DNA from: Diplonema papillatum
Lineage: Eukaryota > Euglenozoa > Diplonemea > Diplonemida > Diplonemidae
Direction: 5' to 3'
NCBI GenBank assembly: GCA_030068145.1
Contig: JAPJBO010000178.1
Coordinates: 62,001-126,000, forward strand
Length of the DNA stretch: 64,000 nt
A program made the position numbers and the translations under genes. Below the pieces are notes generated by a model. That model was not told the DNA's origin. It did no database searches and saw only the letters and a program-made list of their open reading frames with translations. Shown here one piece after another: positions 1-12,276 of this stretch; position 1 is the first letter of the stretch; every line of letters begins with the position of its first letter.

Positions 1-2774
1 TGGCAAGGCTGCACCACCGCTATCCGGCCACTCGCGAGGACCACGCTGCCGCTGGGAAACGACTGCAAAAATGGGGCGTGCCCGGCTGCAGTTTCCTCAC
101 CCGGCTGCCATGCACTGGCCACAGGCAGGGGGTCATGCTCCTCCGAATACACCCACGACCCGCCTTTGCACGGTCGGTGGTTTGACGGCAGCAGGTGGAT
201 CGCATGCGGCGACACGTCGAACACGCGGACGCCAACGCCTTCGTTCAACGGCCAATGCGCCCACAGCTGCGGGCACTGGGCCCGGGGCGGCAGCGACAGC
301 CGCAGGCCGGCAGCGACTTCGTCGCGGCTCCGCGCGTGGGTCCACACGCGGACTTCGGCCATCGCGCCGTGGAACTCGTGCCCCAGGATCACGTTGCTGC
401 CCGACACTCGGGGCAGCGGGCCCACGTCTGCATGCCGCAAAGACGCCTGCACATTCACCCAGCCGCCTTCGTCCGTCACGTCGCCGACAGACATGCTCTC
501 GGTCACCTCGGCGTTTAAATATATCTTAGTTTGCGCGTCTTCATGCACGACTGCCACATGCGTCCACGAGCCGATGATGCCGTCTATTCGGTGGCTCACC
601 GTATTGCTCCTGGCACCGCCGCGCCAGCCTGCCGTGAGATTGGTGCCGGTGCTGGCGACGGTGAAGTGCATGCCGGTCAAGGATCCAATGAAAAGCAAAG
701 TGCAAGGATGCAGGTCCCGGAAGCGCACCCAGGCCTCGAACGTGACTGAGGACGAGGGGGGAAACGCGGGAAGACCCCCGTTGGCTTCGCAGGAGGACAG
801 TCCTCCGTCGAACTCAAAGACTGCAGGGCAGTTCATGCGTGGCGTCACGTGCGGGTGTACACATGATTCGACCGCGAGAGAGATGGAAGACACGTCGTCG
901 GCACGCGCGAGATCGCTCCAATCGTCTGCCATAGCTTTATCACAAGAGACCCCTGCATTGCCAACGTCCATCTCTTCCCCATCGGTTAGTAAACAATTCT
1001 CATGCCTCGTTTGGTCCAACTCCGAACCCGTCTGCTCTGTACCCAGCGTGTAGTCACTAGGCTGTCTAGCGCACGAAGACTCTCGTTGATGCGCCAACGA
1101 AACCGGCGCATCGATACCGACGTTTTCGTCTTCGCCCGACGAACGCTGCGTGACGGTTGTGACATAGCAGGCTACGCTAGCTTCAAGTCCCTTGTGCAGA
1201 CGAGCCCTCGCGGCTTGTGGCGCTGCGCGAAGGGCAGTCGGGATTCGGGATAAAAGGTCTGGGGACCCTCCGTTGTCCTCTACCTGACGGCGGACGTCTT
1301 CGACGATCATGTCAAAGGGGACTTCACTGGATGACACCATTTCCAGCACCGCGGGAAGGTTCGGCAGGTGCTCTTCGATGTCTGAGAGAATAGACGAAAC
1401 TCGGCTCTCGGCTCCTTGCATTGCCGCGTCGCGAACGTGACGTGCCACGCAGATGAGCAGCCGGGGTGGGCGGTCTGCGTTGGAGTTCGCCCCGTATCCA
1501 AACGATGCCAAATGCACGTGGCTGTTGGTAGTGGGCACTTCGACTTCGCTTGGCCACGGAATCAGTTCTACGCGCGGAGTGCAAGCCGGGGGTTCAAAAA
1601 ATCCGTGCGATTCAGCCTGTTTTCGTGGGTCGAGCTCCCGGATCTTGGCTCTCCAGCCGATCACCCGGCCAAGCTGCCACTGCTCGTTGCAGATGCCAGA
1701 GACGAAGACGGTGTCGTGCACGCAGGCAATGGATGAGAGTTGGGTGAAGTCGGATTGCACTTCGAAGGATTTGCCCTCGCTGCCGCGTTCTAGAAGTGAC
1801 AACCGGACCGGGTCGGTGGTGATGGCTAAGGACGAATGGGGTGTTATCGGCGTCAGGGAGACAAAGTTCTGATCCTGGCGGATGTGCTGCACTTGGATAT
1901 CCTCAGGCTCCGTGTCAAGCACAGGCCGGTTCCGCGCTAGAGCCAGCAGCATCGCGTCCACGAGCGCGAGAGCATCTTTCGGCTTAACCGGAAACGTCTC
2001 CAGCACTTTGTCGCTTGAAGAAACCTTACTCTCTCGTCCGGTCAACGACGACCAATGAGTATCTGAACGTTGACTCGGTGACACACTTGGCCACACCTCT
2101 GCACTCCCAGAGTCTTGCCCCGTCGAATGAGAGGACAAGTGGGGGCCGATTTCCGCAAGGCGGCCGATTGTTTCCAAGACGGAGTGAGGGACACCTTTGC
2201 AGAACCCGAGGGCTGAAAATACAGACAGGGGAACCGCTTTGTCGGGGAGGCTCTGGGCGCAGCGGTAGAGGAAGGCGTTGAGATCACGCGAGAGCTGGCC
2301 GTTGGAAAGCAGCTTCCGGGCGCAGCCGACCGCGGGGTGTTCGCCCAGGATAGAGCGGAGCGGGTTCAGTACAGCGCGGAAGGCTGCCGCGTCGCCCAGG
2401 GTTTCAGCCATGAGGATGATGGACGAGATGCTCCACATAGCAGCCTGGCCGGCAGGGTCTCTGCTGGCGCAAAACGAATCCCTGGACGCCGTCTGTCCCG
2501 GAAGGGGGGCGGACTGTGCCGCGGGGGGGGTAGAAGCCGCTGTTTTACTCTTCTCCAAGCTGTTTGCCGCCTGTTGGGTTTGCTCCGCGATTTCAGCCTG
2601 GCGGGCGGACACCCGTGCTGCATACTCCATTTCAACCACGCATGTCGACTCGTTATCGGTGTCAGGGGGGCCAAAGTTGAGGTAAACGTTTGTTTGCTCG
2701 TCTTCATTGTCGTGCGGGGAGCACTCGATGATGTCCATCCGGCCTTCCCACAGGTTTGTCGCATCTTCGGCCAT
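1..2774 (-). CDS. Large LamG/concanavalin-like domain protein, partial (C-terminus outside window)
   Basis: A single uninterrupted reading frame of 924 codons runs from an ATG at 2774 (MAEDATNLWEGRM) off the left edge. The nearest upstream in-frame stop is at about 2880, which supports this start. There are no introns in 2.8 kb. Roughly residues 665-860 look like a laminin-G/concanavalin jelly roll: a strand with FEAWVRF, then GSWTHVAVVHED followed by KIYLN, then ILGHEFHGAMAEVRVWTHARS, the usual LamG pattern of 'W.hvA.v..g....lYvnG' and 'G.iaEvRiW'. The N-terminal 600 residues are helical and polar with no motif I recognise; a segment near residues 340-400 (SSIACVHDTVFVSGICNEQW) could be a beta-propeller-like repeat. 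There is no signal peptide, so a cytoplasmic or scaffold role is more likely than secretion. LamG domains of this kind occur in BEACH-type and other giant protist proteins, but I cannot assign a family. The domain call is fairly safe; the function is unknown. Confidence 0.75.
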   Translation of the reverse strand, partial: MAEDATNLWEGRMDIIECSPHDNEDEQTNVYLNFGPPDTDNESTCVVEMEYAARVSARQAEIAEQTQQAANSLEKSKTAASTPPAAQSAPLPGQTASRDSFCASRDPAGQAAMWSISSIILMAETLGDAAAFRAVLNPLRSILGEHPAVGCARKLLSNGQLSRDLNAFLYRCAQSLPDKAVPLSVFSALGFCKGVPHSVLETIGRLAEIGPHLSSHSTGQDSGSAEVWPSVSPSQRSDTHWSSLTGRESKVSSSDKVLETFPVKPKDALALVDAMLLALARNRPVLDTEPEDIQVQHIRQDQNFVSLTPITPHSSLAITTDPVRLSLLERGSEGKSFEVQSDFTQLSSIACVHDTVFVSGICNEQWQLGRVIGWRAKIRELDPRKQAESHGFFEPPACTPRVELIPWPSEVEVPTTNSHVHLASFGYGANSNADRPPRLLICVARHVRDAAMQGAESRVSSILSDIEEHLPNLPAVLEMVSSSEVPFDMIVEDVRRQVEDNGGSPDLLSRIPTALRAAPQAARARLHKGLEASVACYVTTVTQRSSGEDENVGIDAPVSLAHQRESSCARQPSDYTLGTEQTGSELDQTRHENCLLTDGEEMDVGNAGVSCDKAMADDWSDLARADDVSSISLAVESCVHPHVTPRMNCPAVFEFDGGLSSCEANGGLPAFPPSSSVTFEAWVRFRDLHPCTLLFIGSLTGMHFTVASTGTNLTAGWRGGARSNTVSHRIDGIIGSWTHVAVVHEDAQTKIYLNAEVTESMSVGDVTDEGGWVNVQASLRHADVGPLPRVSGSNVILGHEFHGAMAEVRVWTHARSRDEVAAGLRLSLPPRAQCPQLWAHWPLNEGVGVRVFDVSPHAIHLLPSNHRPCKGGSWVYSEEHDPLPVASAWQPGEETAAGHAPFLQSFPSGSVVLASGRIAVVQPC

Positions 2775-5700
2775 CACCGTGCGGGAGAGGCGGGGGTATG
2801 ATTGGGGGTCACCCCTAGGTCACCCGTCTTCCCCCCTATGCGTGCATTGGTGTTTGTATCTCCGGAACGTCACTCAGTCAGTTGTTTGTGACACATTATT
2901 TACTTTGAATAGAGCTGAAGGTAGTTGCCTCGTGTAGGTGTCAGGTGCTGATCTGCTGTGGTGCACTGAACGATAGGTGGGGTAGTTTTGGCATAGTTTC
3001 AAAAATGATACGCTACCGTCCTGTTTGATTGATGCTTACCGCGGCCGAGTCTTTGGTTTGTTCTTCGGGAACCAGGGGTTTCGCTCCCGCTGGCTCAAAG
3101 CAAATCAGACAGCGGACTGCCATGACCCCACGTTCTGTTTTCTACATGGGCAGGTTGAAAGGCCAGCAGAGCCACTCCAACCAGGCGACCAAGCCATCCA
3201 ACTTCCATACATAGAAACTGCCGTCAAGCCATTTTCTAAAAAGCCTGCAGCAAACTTGCATATCTCAATGAATCACGTTCTCACGTAAGCAATGACAGTT
3301 TCTTTGCATAATCCTGCTCAGGAAAGAGGCCCGGAAGTTGAAAGAGCTGGTTTACCCTTTGCTGGCATGTAGGTTCAGGTTCCATGGTGCCAAAAGAGAG
3401 GGGCTCTTTCCATTGTGATCAGAAGACGAGGTACATCCGAGTGTTTGTTGCAGCTTGTCGCTTTCTCGATATGCTGTGACCAACAGAAAACGAGCTAACC
3501 TCAACCTCCAGGGGTGGGACATCTGAAAGAGGAACAAGCGGGCTAAAGATGGAATAAAAAGAAGAAGAGGAAGAAACAGATCGTGGACAGGGTGCTCAAA
3601 GAGTGGCGCAGAAAGAGTGACAAAGAGTGGTGCGCAAAGAGTGGTGCACAGAGATTGTCAAAGAGTGGTGCACAGTGTCGGAGTGGACCCTTGAGGGGGA
3701 CTTGCCTCCGACCGCCCAATACCGGTTGCGAAAGATTAGCGATGAGGAGGTTGGCCGGCAGCAGCAGCAACCTTCGCACCAAAAAGCGTGCCAGGAAAGG
3801 TGGCGCCGATCCTGTCTCGTCTCCGAACAAATGAGGGGTGAGGATACGATGTTCTCTCGGGTTAGCAACGGGGAACAACCTTGTACAAGTGCTAGCTCTC
3901 GTCGGAATAGGATCAGTCTTCCGAGATCTTCGATCTTATACAGTAAAAAGAAAAGCAGAGTATTTCAAGTGGAAAGAAACAGAGAGAAGAGCGAAACAAA
4001 TCAGGAAAGTAGACGGTCAGCCCTGCGTGGCCACGACCGCAGAATTGACTGGTCACTGAAAAAGTGCCGGTTATGGTGACTTTTAACTACTTTGGTCAAG
4101 AAGCGGCCACGCCCATAGCACGTTGCCGGCCGTGTGCGTGGAGAATCGCAGCGGGAAGTAGGGATTGCTTGCTAGTAGGCTTTTCTTTTCTATCCGGCGA
4201 AAGGTTTGGAGCGGAGGATTCAAGCTAGCCCACATACCGCGTTTGCTTTTTGAATAGACTCGATTTTTTGCGTGTTTTCGCGGGGATCAAGTGGTGGGAA
4301 TCCACGATTCCACAATGCTCCCAAGCCGATTGTTTTTCGCCTGTCTCCTCCTCCAAACCCTCCCTGGTATATTCGCTCCTCATTCGTACTTGGAGAATGA
4401 AGCAGGAGGCAGGGAAAAAAAGAAGAGCTTTTTGAGGTTCTGGCCGTTTCGACCGGTGTGTATCTATTTTTTCGTTTTCTGAAAAGACAGCCGAGAATTT
4501 CCAGCAGCTTCATCGCTGACGCGGGGGGAAAATGTTGGGGGGGGGGGGTGGGTGGAAGGCGCATAGGGTGGCGGACGAGTCGCGACCCCAGACTCGCTGG
4601 GCCTTCAAGCCCCGAAATTCGCCTTTTAACTCGCCATTTGAGCGGAACGCTCGATTGCCCAAGTGCAACGACTGACGACTTGAGCCGACCGAGCAGAAGC
4701 TAGCTGGCGGCAGTCTAAAGTCCCCATATTTCCAAGTCGGACATGGGTTGAAACTCCCAGCCTCGCCTCAGGGCCAAGGTGGCACACGTCAAAGAGCGCA
4801 CTCCGCCTCGAGTCCGACGTGTTTGCTGATGCTGCCCCTTTTCCCTTTTCACAGCTGCCCAACCAACCTCTGGCAATTAGCCACTTTCGTGGTTATGGTT
4901 CCATCTGACATTTTTTTATGAACATGTGTCTTCCCCAAAATAGAGGGTTGCAGCGGCGGCGTGGTATAGCCCAAGATTCTTGTAGATAAAACCCATACAA
5001 GAAGAATCTGACCCTGCACGGTACAGACGGGCGAGTCAGGACGAGTGACAGGGCAATGCAGGCGAGTCTGGGCGGAGTCGCGACCCACCCGCCACCTGTG
5101 CCCAGGGAGGGTGGGGGAGGAGGGAGTATATTCGTTAATCATTGGAGGGCACAATCCGTAACGGAGCCATCTTTCTTTTTGTGGTTTTCAAGCGAAGCCG
5201 GAAACTGGCAATGGCACCGTCCCCATTCTCGAGCATCAGCAGGGCATTCCATCTTACAACCAACAGCCGAACACGGCTGGTGGTAGCATCCGGCGACTTT
5301 TTCACAGAACCAACAAGGCAGCGACAGCCGCTGCTAGTCGTGTCTGCTGCAAAAAAAAACGGGGCGTCGACACCCAAGTCGCCTGTATCGTCGCCTCCTT
5401 GCAGCCGCAAAACAAAGCAACCGCATCAGGACCGTCGTACGGCACCCAGCAACTCCAGGCACAGCAGTCGCAGCCACCACAGCGGCAGCAAGGCGAGCGG
5501 AAAACGTTTACAAGGCACGCTGCGGGTCATGTCGTGCTGGTAATGTTCGGCGAATTGCGGGGGTCCCGTAGCACTTGCTGGCGCGCAGGTAACTTACCAC
5601 TGTCACTTCTAAGACTCGCAGATATACTACGAACTTAAAACTCACACTTTACTTTATATGACTCCCTACGGTTTCTTGCCAAGCGGTGCATGTTCAAGAA

Positions 5701-7205
5701 CAAAAGTCTCCGGGGGGATTGCCCCTTGGTGTTGAGTAGTGCATTTTCTTATTCTCTCCGAGACTCTCTCTTTTTCTCGTGCAGAACAAGTCTTTTACCT
5801 TCACAGACCCCGTTCAGGGCGCTTGGGGCATTAACGTCTGCAGAATGCTAGGCACCAGCGGCCTTTCTGCAACTCGCTGCCTCGCTTAGCACATAGTGTC
5901 CTTCTTTTTCACCCTTCGTCCACCCATTGGGGGGATCTCGGAAACTGAGGGGTGGAGGAATGGATGTTCACTTTCTGTACACACGGTGAGGCTTGCCTTG
6001 GCGGCGCTTGATCAAGCTTGCGTTTGACACGCTTGATACGCGCTAACATCAAACTTAATTCAGCAGAGCCACAGAAACCTTGCTTTGGCCAGTCCACCCT
6101 CCTCGTCACCGCTAATACCACCCGCGCTACAAGACAGGCAAGTCCGTCTCGGGGAGCAAGCCCCTGGAACCGTGTCTGCACAATTTTGCGCACAAACACA
6201 TCGCGCATTCCCTAGACTTGGTAGAACGCACCGACTCGTCTTTTAACTGTGGCAACCGGCGAAGTAACCTCCGCACAGCAAAGAGGTCCTGGGGTTGCCG
6301 TGGATAATTGAAGACCAAAAGGACGACGGGTTTGCGAGAAAGCAATCCTGCAAGTTGAGGGCAGTGCGTATGCAATGTGCCCTTCTGTGGGAGGTATGTT
6401 TCTCTTTCGCTGGCACACGCGTTTATCAACATGGGCGGACTGGACAAGCTAATGGGTATCGGGCTGTTCTTTGAGTCATTCTTTTTCGCACGAGTCGTTA
6501 TGTAAATCTGCAAACTGGGCACAAAGAACAAAAAAGGTAAAATCGGGTTCGCTTTCGTCTGGTTGCGACGACTCTGGTTTGTTTGCAAAATGGAAACATA
6601 ATGGCAGGATCTTTTGGCGGGGAAGAAATATTTTACGTAATATCTTCTCTTTCCCGAATCAATTTGACCACTTGTGCACATGCCATTTATAATTCGAGCT
6701 CCGATTGCGTTGGTGACTGTGTCAGTGAACCGGAGCCTCATCATCGCCTATCAGATACGGTTGTGTCGTTGCTCCTGGTAGACGATAGCGTCAGACATTG
6801 TGCAATGCGTGTCTCAGTCGTTGGGTGGTTTTGACGAGGATTTTCGGACACTCGAGCGAGCTCTGTCACTACATTCCTCCGCTCTGGGAGGCTCCCGGAG
6901 CCATTGAGTACCTCACCCATGCTACGTGACCCGAAATTATCATTCTGTCGTACTACAACTAGTGGCGCTTGAAGAATGTTGCTAGAGGCGGTTCAATTTC
7001 ATCATGATCATCACTTTCGGGGGGGCATGTCGAAGAGTGCTTTCCGTCGTTATTCACACAATCATTCTATTTTGACACAACAGTGGAGAATACCGTGGCC
7101 ATGGACCCTTCCAAGGAGCGTTCGAGTGGGGATAGGCTTTTGCCAGGATACGCGTAATCGCCTACTTGTCACGCTCTTGCCTGTGACGTCAAGAAAACCG
7201 TACAC

Positions 7206-7327
7206 CGCGAGAGCAGGAGAAAGTAGAAGGGAAACTAGAGTTTTCGTTGACCGAAATACCCTGATGGCAAATTTGGCGAATGACCATGATCAGAGGGTCC
7301 TACTTGGGCGGTTCAGTTTCCTCATTT
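7206..7327 (+). repeat. Dispersed repeat family B, copy 1
   Basis: This segment matches, base for base over long stretches, the reverse complement of 49081-49231. Shared blocks include the AGTAGAAGG..AAACTAGAG core, TTTTCGTTGACC and TTGGGCGGTTCAGTTTCCTC. Shorter relatives lie at 60930-61095 and 61838-62045. No coding potential is shared, so this is probably a non-autonomous element. Confidence 0.7.
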
Positions 7328-7561
7328 CCGCGCATTTTGTCCGAACCGAAACTTTGCATTTTCTTTCGCTGACTGACTGAGTTCTTTTTGGATACACAAG
7401 CTACGTTTGCCGCAAACTAAAATCCCGGACTTGAGCAAAATAAAGATTGCCGAAACCGGATCGTCAGTTACTAGACTGTTTCTTGTAGTAAGCGGTCGGT
7501 TTTTTACTCTGAGCAATATTATACTTTTTAGCCACATGCAATGTGTGCAACCTCTGCGACA

Positions 7562-7599
7562 GCTCATGAAACGTCTTCGTCTGAAGACGTTTCAAGAGC
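7562..7599. other. Hairpin, 17-bp arms with one mismatch
   Basis: The arm GCTCATGAAACGTCTTC, a 4-base GTCT loop, and GAAGACGTTTCAAGAGC form an inverted repeat in non-coding DNA with a single mismatch; the central 12 bp pair perfectly. GAGCTCATGA then recurs immediately downstream. It may be a small fold-back element or RNA hairpin. I see no host gene around it. Confidence 0.6.
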
Positions 7600-8559
7600 T
7601 CATGACTCACGTGCGCCATGTACAGAAAAACTTTCCAATGAGTGGAGATTGGAGGAATCCGACCGGTTTCCACTGTGTCACGTGTGTATACGTGGATTGG
7701 GATTAACCGTCTGGCCTCATCGGCCCCCGTACTTTCGCGCGAAGTCTCTTAGTCAAGTCATTGCCATCCATCCATCTGCGTCTTCGGGCAACAGCAATTG
7801 TGTGATAATTTCTGACCTACCATTCGAAGATTCTGATGTTTCCAACCTTCGTTGTGGTGGGACTAAAACTGTCACTGTAATTCGCCCCGAACCCAAAAAT
7901 GGCGGCCGCGAACTCTCGCTGGCCGAAGTACACTGCTCCGAGCTGTAGTTGGCCGGAATTGTTTGCCCTTGTTTTTCGTGGTGAATGTAGCAAGGCGAGT
8001 ATCAATCAGTTTGCGGACCCGCCGCTTTCGCGGGACGATGTGCTACTTTCGTTCGAAGGCGATCCGACACTTCGTCGTGCTTTTCCAGCGCGCAAAATTA
8101 TCAATCGCTAACTTCCCTTTACGGAAGCGAGGGACGGCAATAGAGACTCTCGGCCGAACACGACCCCTGCAGTGCTCGACAATCGCCAGTCTAGAACTGG
8201 TGCACGTTCGGGCCAGTTCCGTACGTGCGCCCGGGGGCCCCGTACAGCGTCTTCTGGGCCTGTGCCGGTGTGTTTTAGGTTCTGGCGCAAACGCGCCGAG
8301 GTTCAATTTGCAGTTCGTTCTGTGTTGCGCAAGTTCACCTGTCCTGGAACCGCATCGAATTGCCTGCTGCTGTTCATCACAGCATCGCAGGCCATCGCTA
8401 CAGATATTCTGCATTCTAACCTCAAACTGTGGACGGTGTACTGGGGCACGCCTTGGTCTATCAGGGCCAGGTCCATCCTTATCCCGAAGATCCATAGAAT
8501 TGTTTGGAGCTGTGACTTACGGTACGGAAGATAATAGGTCGTTGAGAAGGTTGGCGTAC

Positions 8560-9996
8560 CTGCAAGTGCTCGTAGCGGTCGGCTGAGTGGGCTTTGCTGA
8601 AGCGCTTGCTGCCGATGGCCAACACGAAGGTGCCGAGCAGGATGGCGAACATGATGCACGCCGTCACCTGCCACAGCTGGTACATCGGGTCGCCGGTTTC
8701 ATTGCAGAAGGGCTCCTGCATGTCGGTGAAGAAGTTGGTCAGGAACGTGCAGGACGCAACGGGGAACACGACTTGCTCTATGGTCTCGAAGACAGGCAGG
8801 AACTGTCCGAGTTGCTGCACCACCTGACTGGCAGCAACCTGGGGCGCACTGCCTGCGGTGCATTGCTCGGCGCACTTTTGAACAGTGCACGGGTCATCAC
8901 ACGGGGCGAAGGCCGAGTCGCCGGGGTTGGAAGGCGAGCTCTCCGTCAGGATGCGAGCCATCGTGTCGAACTGGGGAGGAGTGCATGAGTTCGGGCACAC
9001 GAAGAGCTGCGGGGAGCAGATTTCGGGGCAGACGTCGTTGGAAAACGTGGCCTGCGCGGTCCTGGTCTGGGTGATGATTTGGTTCAAGCCGGCGTCCCCT
9101 GGGTCACAGCCCAGGCGGCTTTCGATCCTGTCGAAGATCTGCGCCGTGCTATCCGGGTACGTGTCGCAAACGTCGTCAATGAAGCTCGAACCGACCTGGT
9201 AAATTGCGACGACGTAGCAAAAGGTCACCCCGAAGGACGTGAACAACGTGACCGCGCACTGAGCCACCCCCATGCTCACGTTGCACAGGGCCATGCACCC
9301 TCCGACCGCGAACAAAAGGAACGCCACCACGGAGAACCCGATCGTGATGTTGTTCCTTGAGTACCACTTGGACCGGTCGTACCTATCGATGTCGTCCTTA
9401 ACGTTTTCGATATCCTTCGACGCACTTCGGATCACCTCGGCAGCGTCCATAATCGCTTGCTTGTCAGCCTCGCTGATGTAGTCACCCAATTGATCGAATT
9501 CAACCAGCGCCAGGTCAGTTGCGTTGTTCACTTCGTGCACCATGTTCATCATAACATCCGTCACATCGTCGACTCCATCAGACACCGAGCTGGACCTGAA
9601 GAAGGTGACCACGCTCATGACCGCGACCGAAACGCAGAAAAAGAGCAACAGGCACTTGACGGTGCTTCGCTCGCACGATGAGTACCCCGTGAATGACTTC
9701 TTGTCTGGGCAGCAGATCCCGTCACTCGGTTCCCGTCCGCCGCATGTATTGCAGCACCGGCGGCACAGCATGAACATGGGGAACAAGAACAGAAAGATCA
9801 CTGCGCAAGCGATGCTGGGGTACAGCGTGATGACCAGGCTCTTCACGTAGTCTTGGCATTGGTCTGTGATCACCCCCGTGCACCCGGTGTTCGTAGCCCT
9901 GTCGAAGCAGAGGCATTTAGCCAATTTCGCGCTTCTGTCCGCCGCGCAGTTCTGCACGAACGTCAAAAACAGCAACGCCAGAAATGCGAGCTGCAT
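8560..9996 (-). CDS. Pentaspan membrane protein, prominin/tweety-like topology
   Basis: The ATG at 9996 opens a 479-codon exon. It has an N-terminal signal peptide (about 1-19, rich in Leu/Phe, ending QNCAA) and about five hydrophobic helices near residues 54-77, 115-133, 216-237, 243-266 and 443-464. Two large loops separate helices 2-3 and 4-5, and the second is cysteine-rich (CPEICSP, CPNSC, CDDPC, CAEQC). An outside N-terminus with five helices and two big loops is the layout of prominins and of tweety-type proteins. Prominins sit in membrane protrusions; no function can be read here. The exon runs to YEHLQ and meets a splice donor (CAG|GTACGC, intron from 8559), so the short C-terminal tail lies in an exon I could not find. 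Reading through the donor adds 26 residues before a stop at 8479. Family assignment is by topology only. Confidence 0.6.
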
Positions 9997-12276
9997 ATTT
10001 TTCTCTTTTCAGTGCGCTTAGCTTCAATGGAGTCTTTTCTGGGAGGGCGAATTTAATCCTGCCAGTGTGTACTCTTTTATTCTATTCTGGTTCGATCATG
10101 GATACCAAAGAGGGAAGATAGGCGCTCAAGCTATGCTGGGGTCTGGCGAGTGCGTCTGTCTTGTTCCGAAATTCGCTCTCACGGTGAAGTGGCGTGAATC
10201 ACTGTTGCCAGCGAAATGCAAGTTGACAACAAGCTACAGAACGAGGATTCGCCTGCTTGCTATTGATGATAATGGGATTCCTCACAGTTTCCTGATGTCT
10301 CCTATCAACCCCTCCCGCAGGGGCACGAAATCTGAATCTCTTCTGGGCCCGATGCCGTGCTACATTCGAAGCAGACTTGACAGATAGTGTCCACATTGAC
10401 AGAATTACTAAGGTCCCCACCAGATGAGGCCGAACTATTGGTGAATAGTGCGTTGCTCAGGGTAGTCGAAGGCCTGACAATCACACTAATGCAACAAATT
10501 TACACATACTGGTGACGGCGTATCCGGCCACCATTGCCGAGAACGAAAGAGTGAGAGAGAGACGAGTACGATAGCAGCGACTCTACAACTCCCAACTACG
10601 GCGGGCGTGAGTCGCTTAGTCACAGGCGCGCTGCTGAGCCACGGCCCGGTTTGCGACGCCGTCCCGACTGTTCGCCTCGCGGCCGAAAGCCTCTCTGAAT
10701 TGCGGGCTCTCTGGTCCTGTGGCAGCGATGGCCAACGGCTTGATGGGAAACCGCAAGGGAAAGGTGAAAATAAAGCACTACTCGGGCCGAGCGATTCGTG
10801 ATCTTGTCAGCTCGCATCCTGTGGGAGGACGAACTGCGGGGCTGCATCGTTGCGCGGATGAAGTCTTTGGTGCAGTCTTTTTGACCGGAGACGGAGTGCG
10901 TTTATAACGAGAGACACTTCGGTGTCCGCTTATCCGAGGGTCCTCGAGTCGCTCTTGTCAACGTCTTGGCTTTTGACAACCCCCTCCGCCCGCCTTTTGT
11001 ATTTCCCGTCTTGTGTCTTCTGGGGCGATGCCATCTTCCGCTTCCGTTGCATGTCGGATCGTTCTTGTGCTTTCGTCTGGTAATCTGCTCTGCCTGTAGA
11101 CCTGCGTCTCCACTTTCTCCTGATCTGCGTGGCGACTGAACAGTGCGACTACTTCGGGACTGAGGTGTGCACACTCTCCAGATGCAGAGCGTGACAAACA
11201 GCATCGCTCCAACGTACCAACAACAACCCCATTCATTCAGCAGTCATGCACCTTGCTTAATGCAAAACTCCGCAGCACCTCGATCTACGCGCCAGACAAA
11301 CCCCAAAACCCAACGAGCCTCCTCAAAGACACGCCGCAGGCAATTACGTACTCCCAGCATGCCTTCTCGCCAGCCGCAGCAACCATAATACTTCAATATC
11401 CAGCACCAGACCTGAAGGTACACAGACGCCCCGAAAGGCCGATTCAAGTATCGCAGTGGCACATCGGGCTCTCCCGAAGGTCCTTGTTCGTCCGGGTTTA
11501 CGTTTTGCGGCTAGTCGTGCGCAAAAGGAGCAGTCTAGTCCTGGCAACGCTTTTAAACGCACTCTAACGACGACAAAGAGCTGAGGAACTGGATTGTCGC
11601 CACAGCTGCCATTCCAAGTTTGGAGCACAGGGAGGGCGAAATGCCGAGTGTTGCCTCCTATGCATCCTTCAGCAGGTTAAGCTTACTCGTCGTTGCGACA
11701 CTCTGTTGCGGTGTTGTTGCTGTGAAGTCATGAAATATACGTGCAGGGATATCTCCTTCGGCCCTTTGATTCACGCATGTGTCCCGCTGGCATTCTTGCG
11801 TCCAACGGCAGCTGGTCCTTGGGAGCGCTTGCGTTGTGCTATGGTTCGTGTTTTTTTTCAAAAGCCGGTGCCTTTTCAAGTCAGGGAAAACTAATCCGAG
11901 TAGTAATCGTGCAGAGAACCCTCAGCGACTAGTATTTGTCTTCCAAGATATTCGGACTGCGATGCTGTACGACAACAGCTATTTTGCTCGGGCGGTTCAC
12001 TTTGACATGTCCTTCAGTCTCAACGCAGGTTTCCTTGTGGGTCTTTCTTAGGAACAGAAGACGATACTGCGTTCCTTTGAATTGACTGCAACATGTCACG
12101 CTCCCAAGTCGCCTCTTTTTCCACCAGTTTGGCACTGGGTTCTAATACTCTCGGGTCTTACCGGTATCTTCGGAGCACACGGGCTAACTTCCGTAAACCG
12201 ATTCCAACTCCGCAGCAAGATTCGAGGGCGACAAAACCCCAAGAAAGAAAAAGCTGTACGAGAGACCGGATGATAC
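9997..12276. other. Spacer with repeat F, a weak LINE-like 3' fragment and a possible orphan exon
   Basis: No convincing gene. 10452-10500 is repeat F (copy 2 at 59833-59882). 10549-10620 resembles the 3' end of the LINE at 17600, with a short GA run followed by CTACGGCGGGCG, but is diverged. On the minus strand 10902-11160 follows a possible acceptor and is open in more than one frame, one of them strongly basic; it could be a terminal exon or chance. The terminal exon of the ECHDC1-like gene should also lie below 12276. Confidence 0.35.
10452..10500 (+). repeat. Dispersed repeat family F, copy 1
   Basis: About 49 bp beginning GTTGCTCAGGGTAGTCGAA is repeated almost identically at 59833-59882 in the same orientation, including GACAATCACACTAATGCAAC. 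ACACTAATGCAACAAAAT occurs again near 60250. It is the only similarity between these two distant spacers. Confidence 0.7.

Larger units (their letters stand above)
2775..8559. other. Intergenic/intronic stretch without a supported gene
   Basis: About 5.8 kb of lower-GC DNA. ORFs here are short, overlap in all frames and show no domain. It holds a repeat-B copy (7206-7327), a strong hairpin (7562-7599) and simple G-runs (about 4540). The part below 8559 is probably the intron, terminal exon and 3' UTR of the pentaspan gene, because that exon ends in a splice donor, but I could not place the last exon. Confidence 0.5.

Noticed and set aside
166..1053. Plus-strand ORF of 295 aa at the left edge
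   Set aside because: Lies antisense to the intact LamG frame and has no recognisable pattern.
5142..5543. Plus-strand ORF of 133 aa with a transit-peptide-like N-terminus
   Set aside because: Only composition supports it; opposite orientation to all other genes, no downstream exon found.
6127..6744. Minus-strand ORF of 205 aa
   Set aside because: No domain, mixed composition, no splice or leader context.
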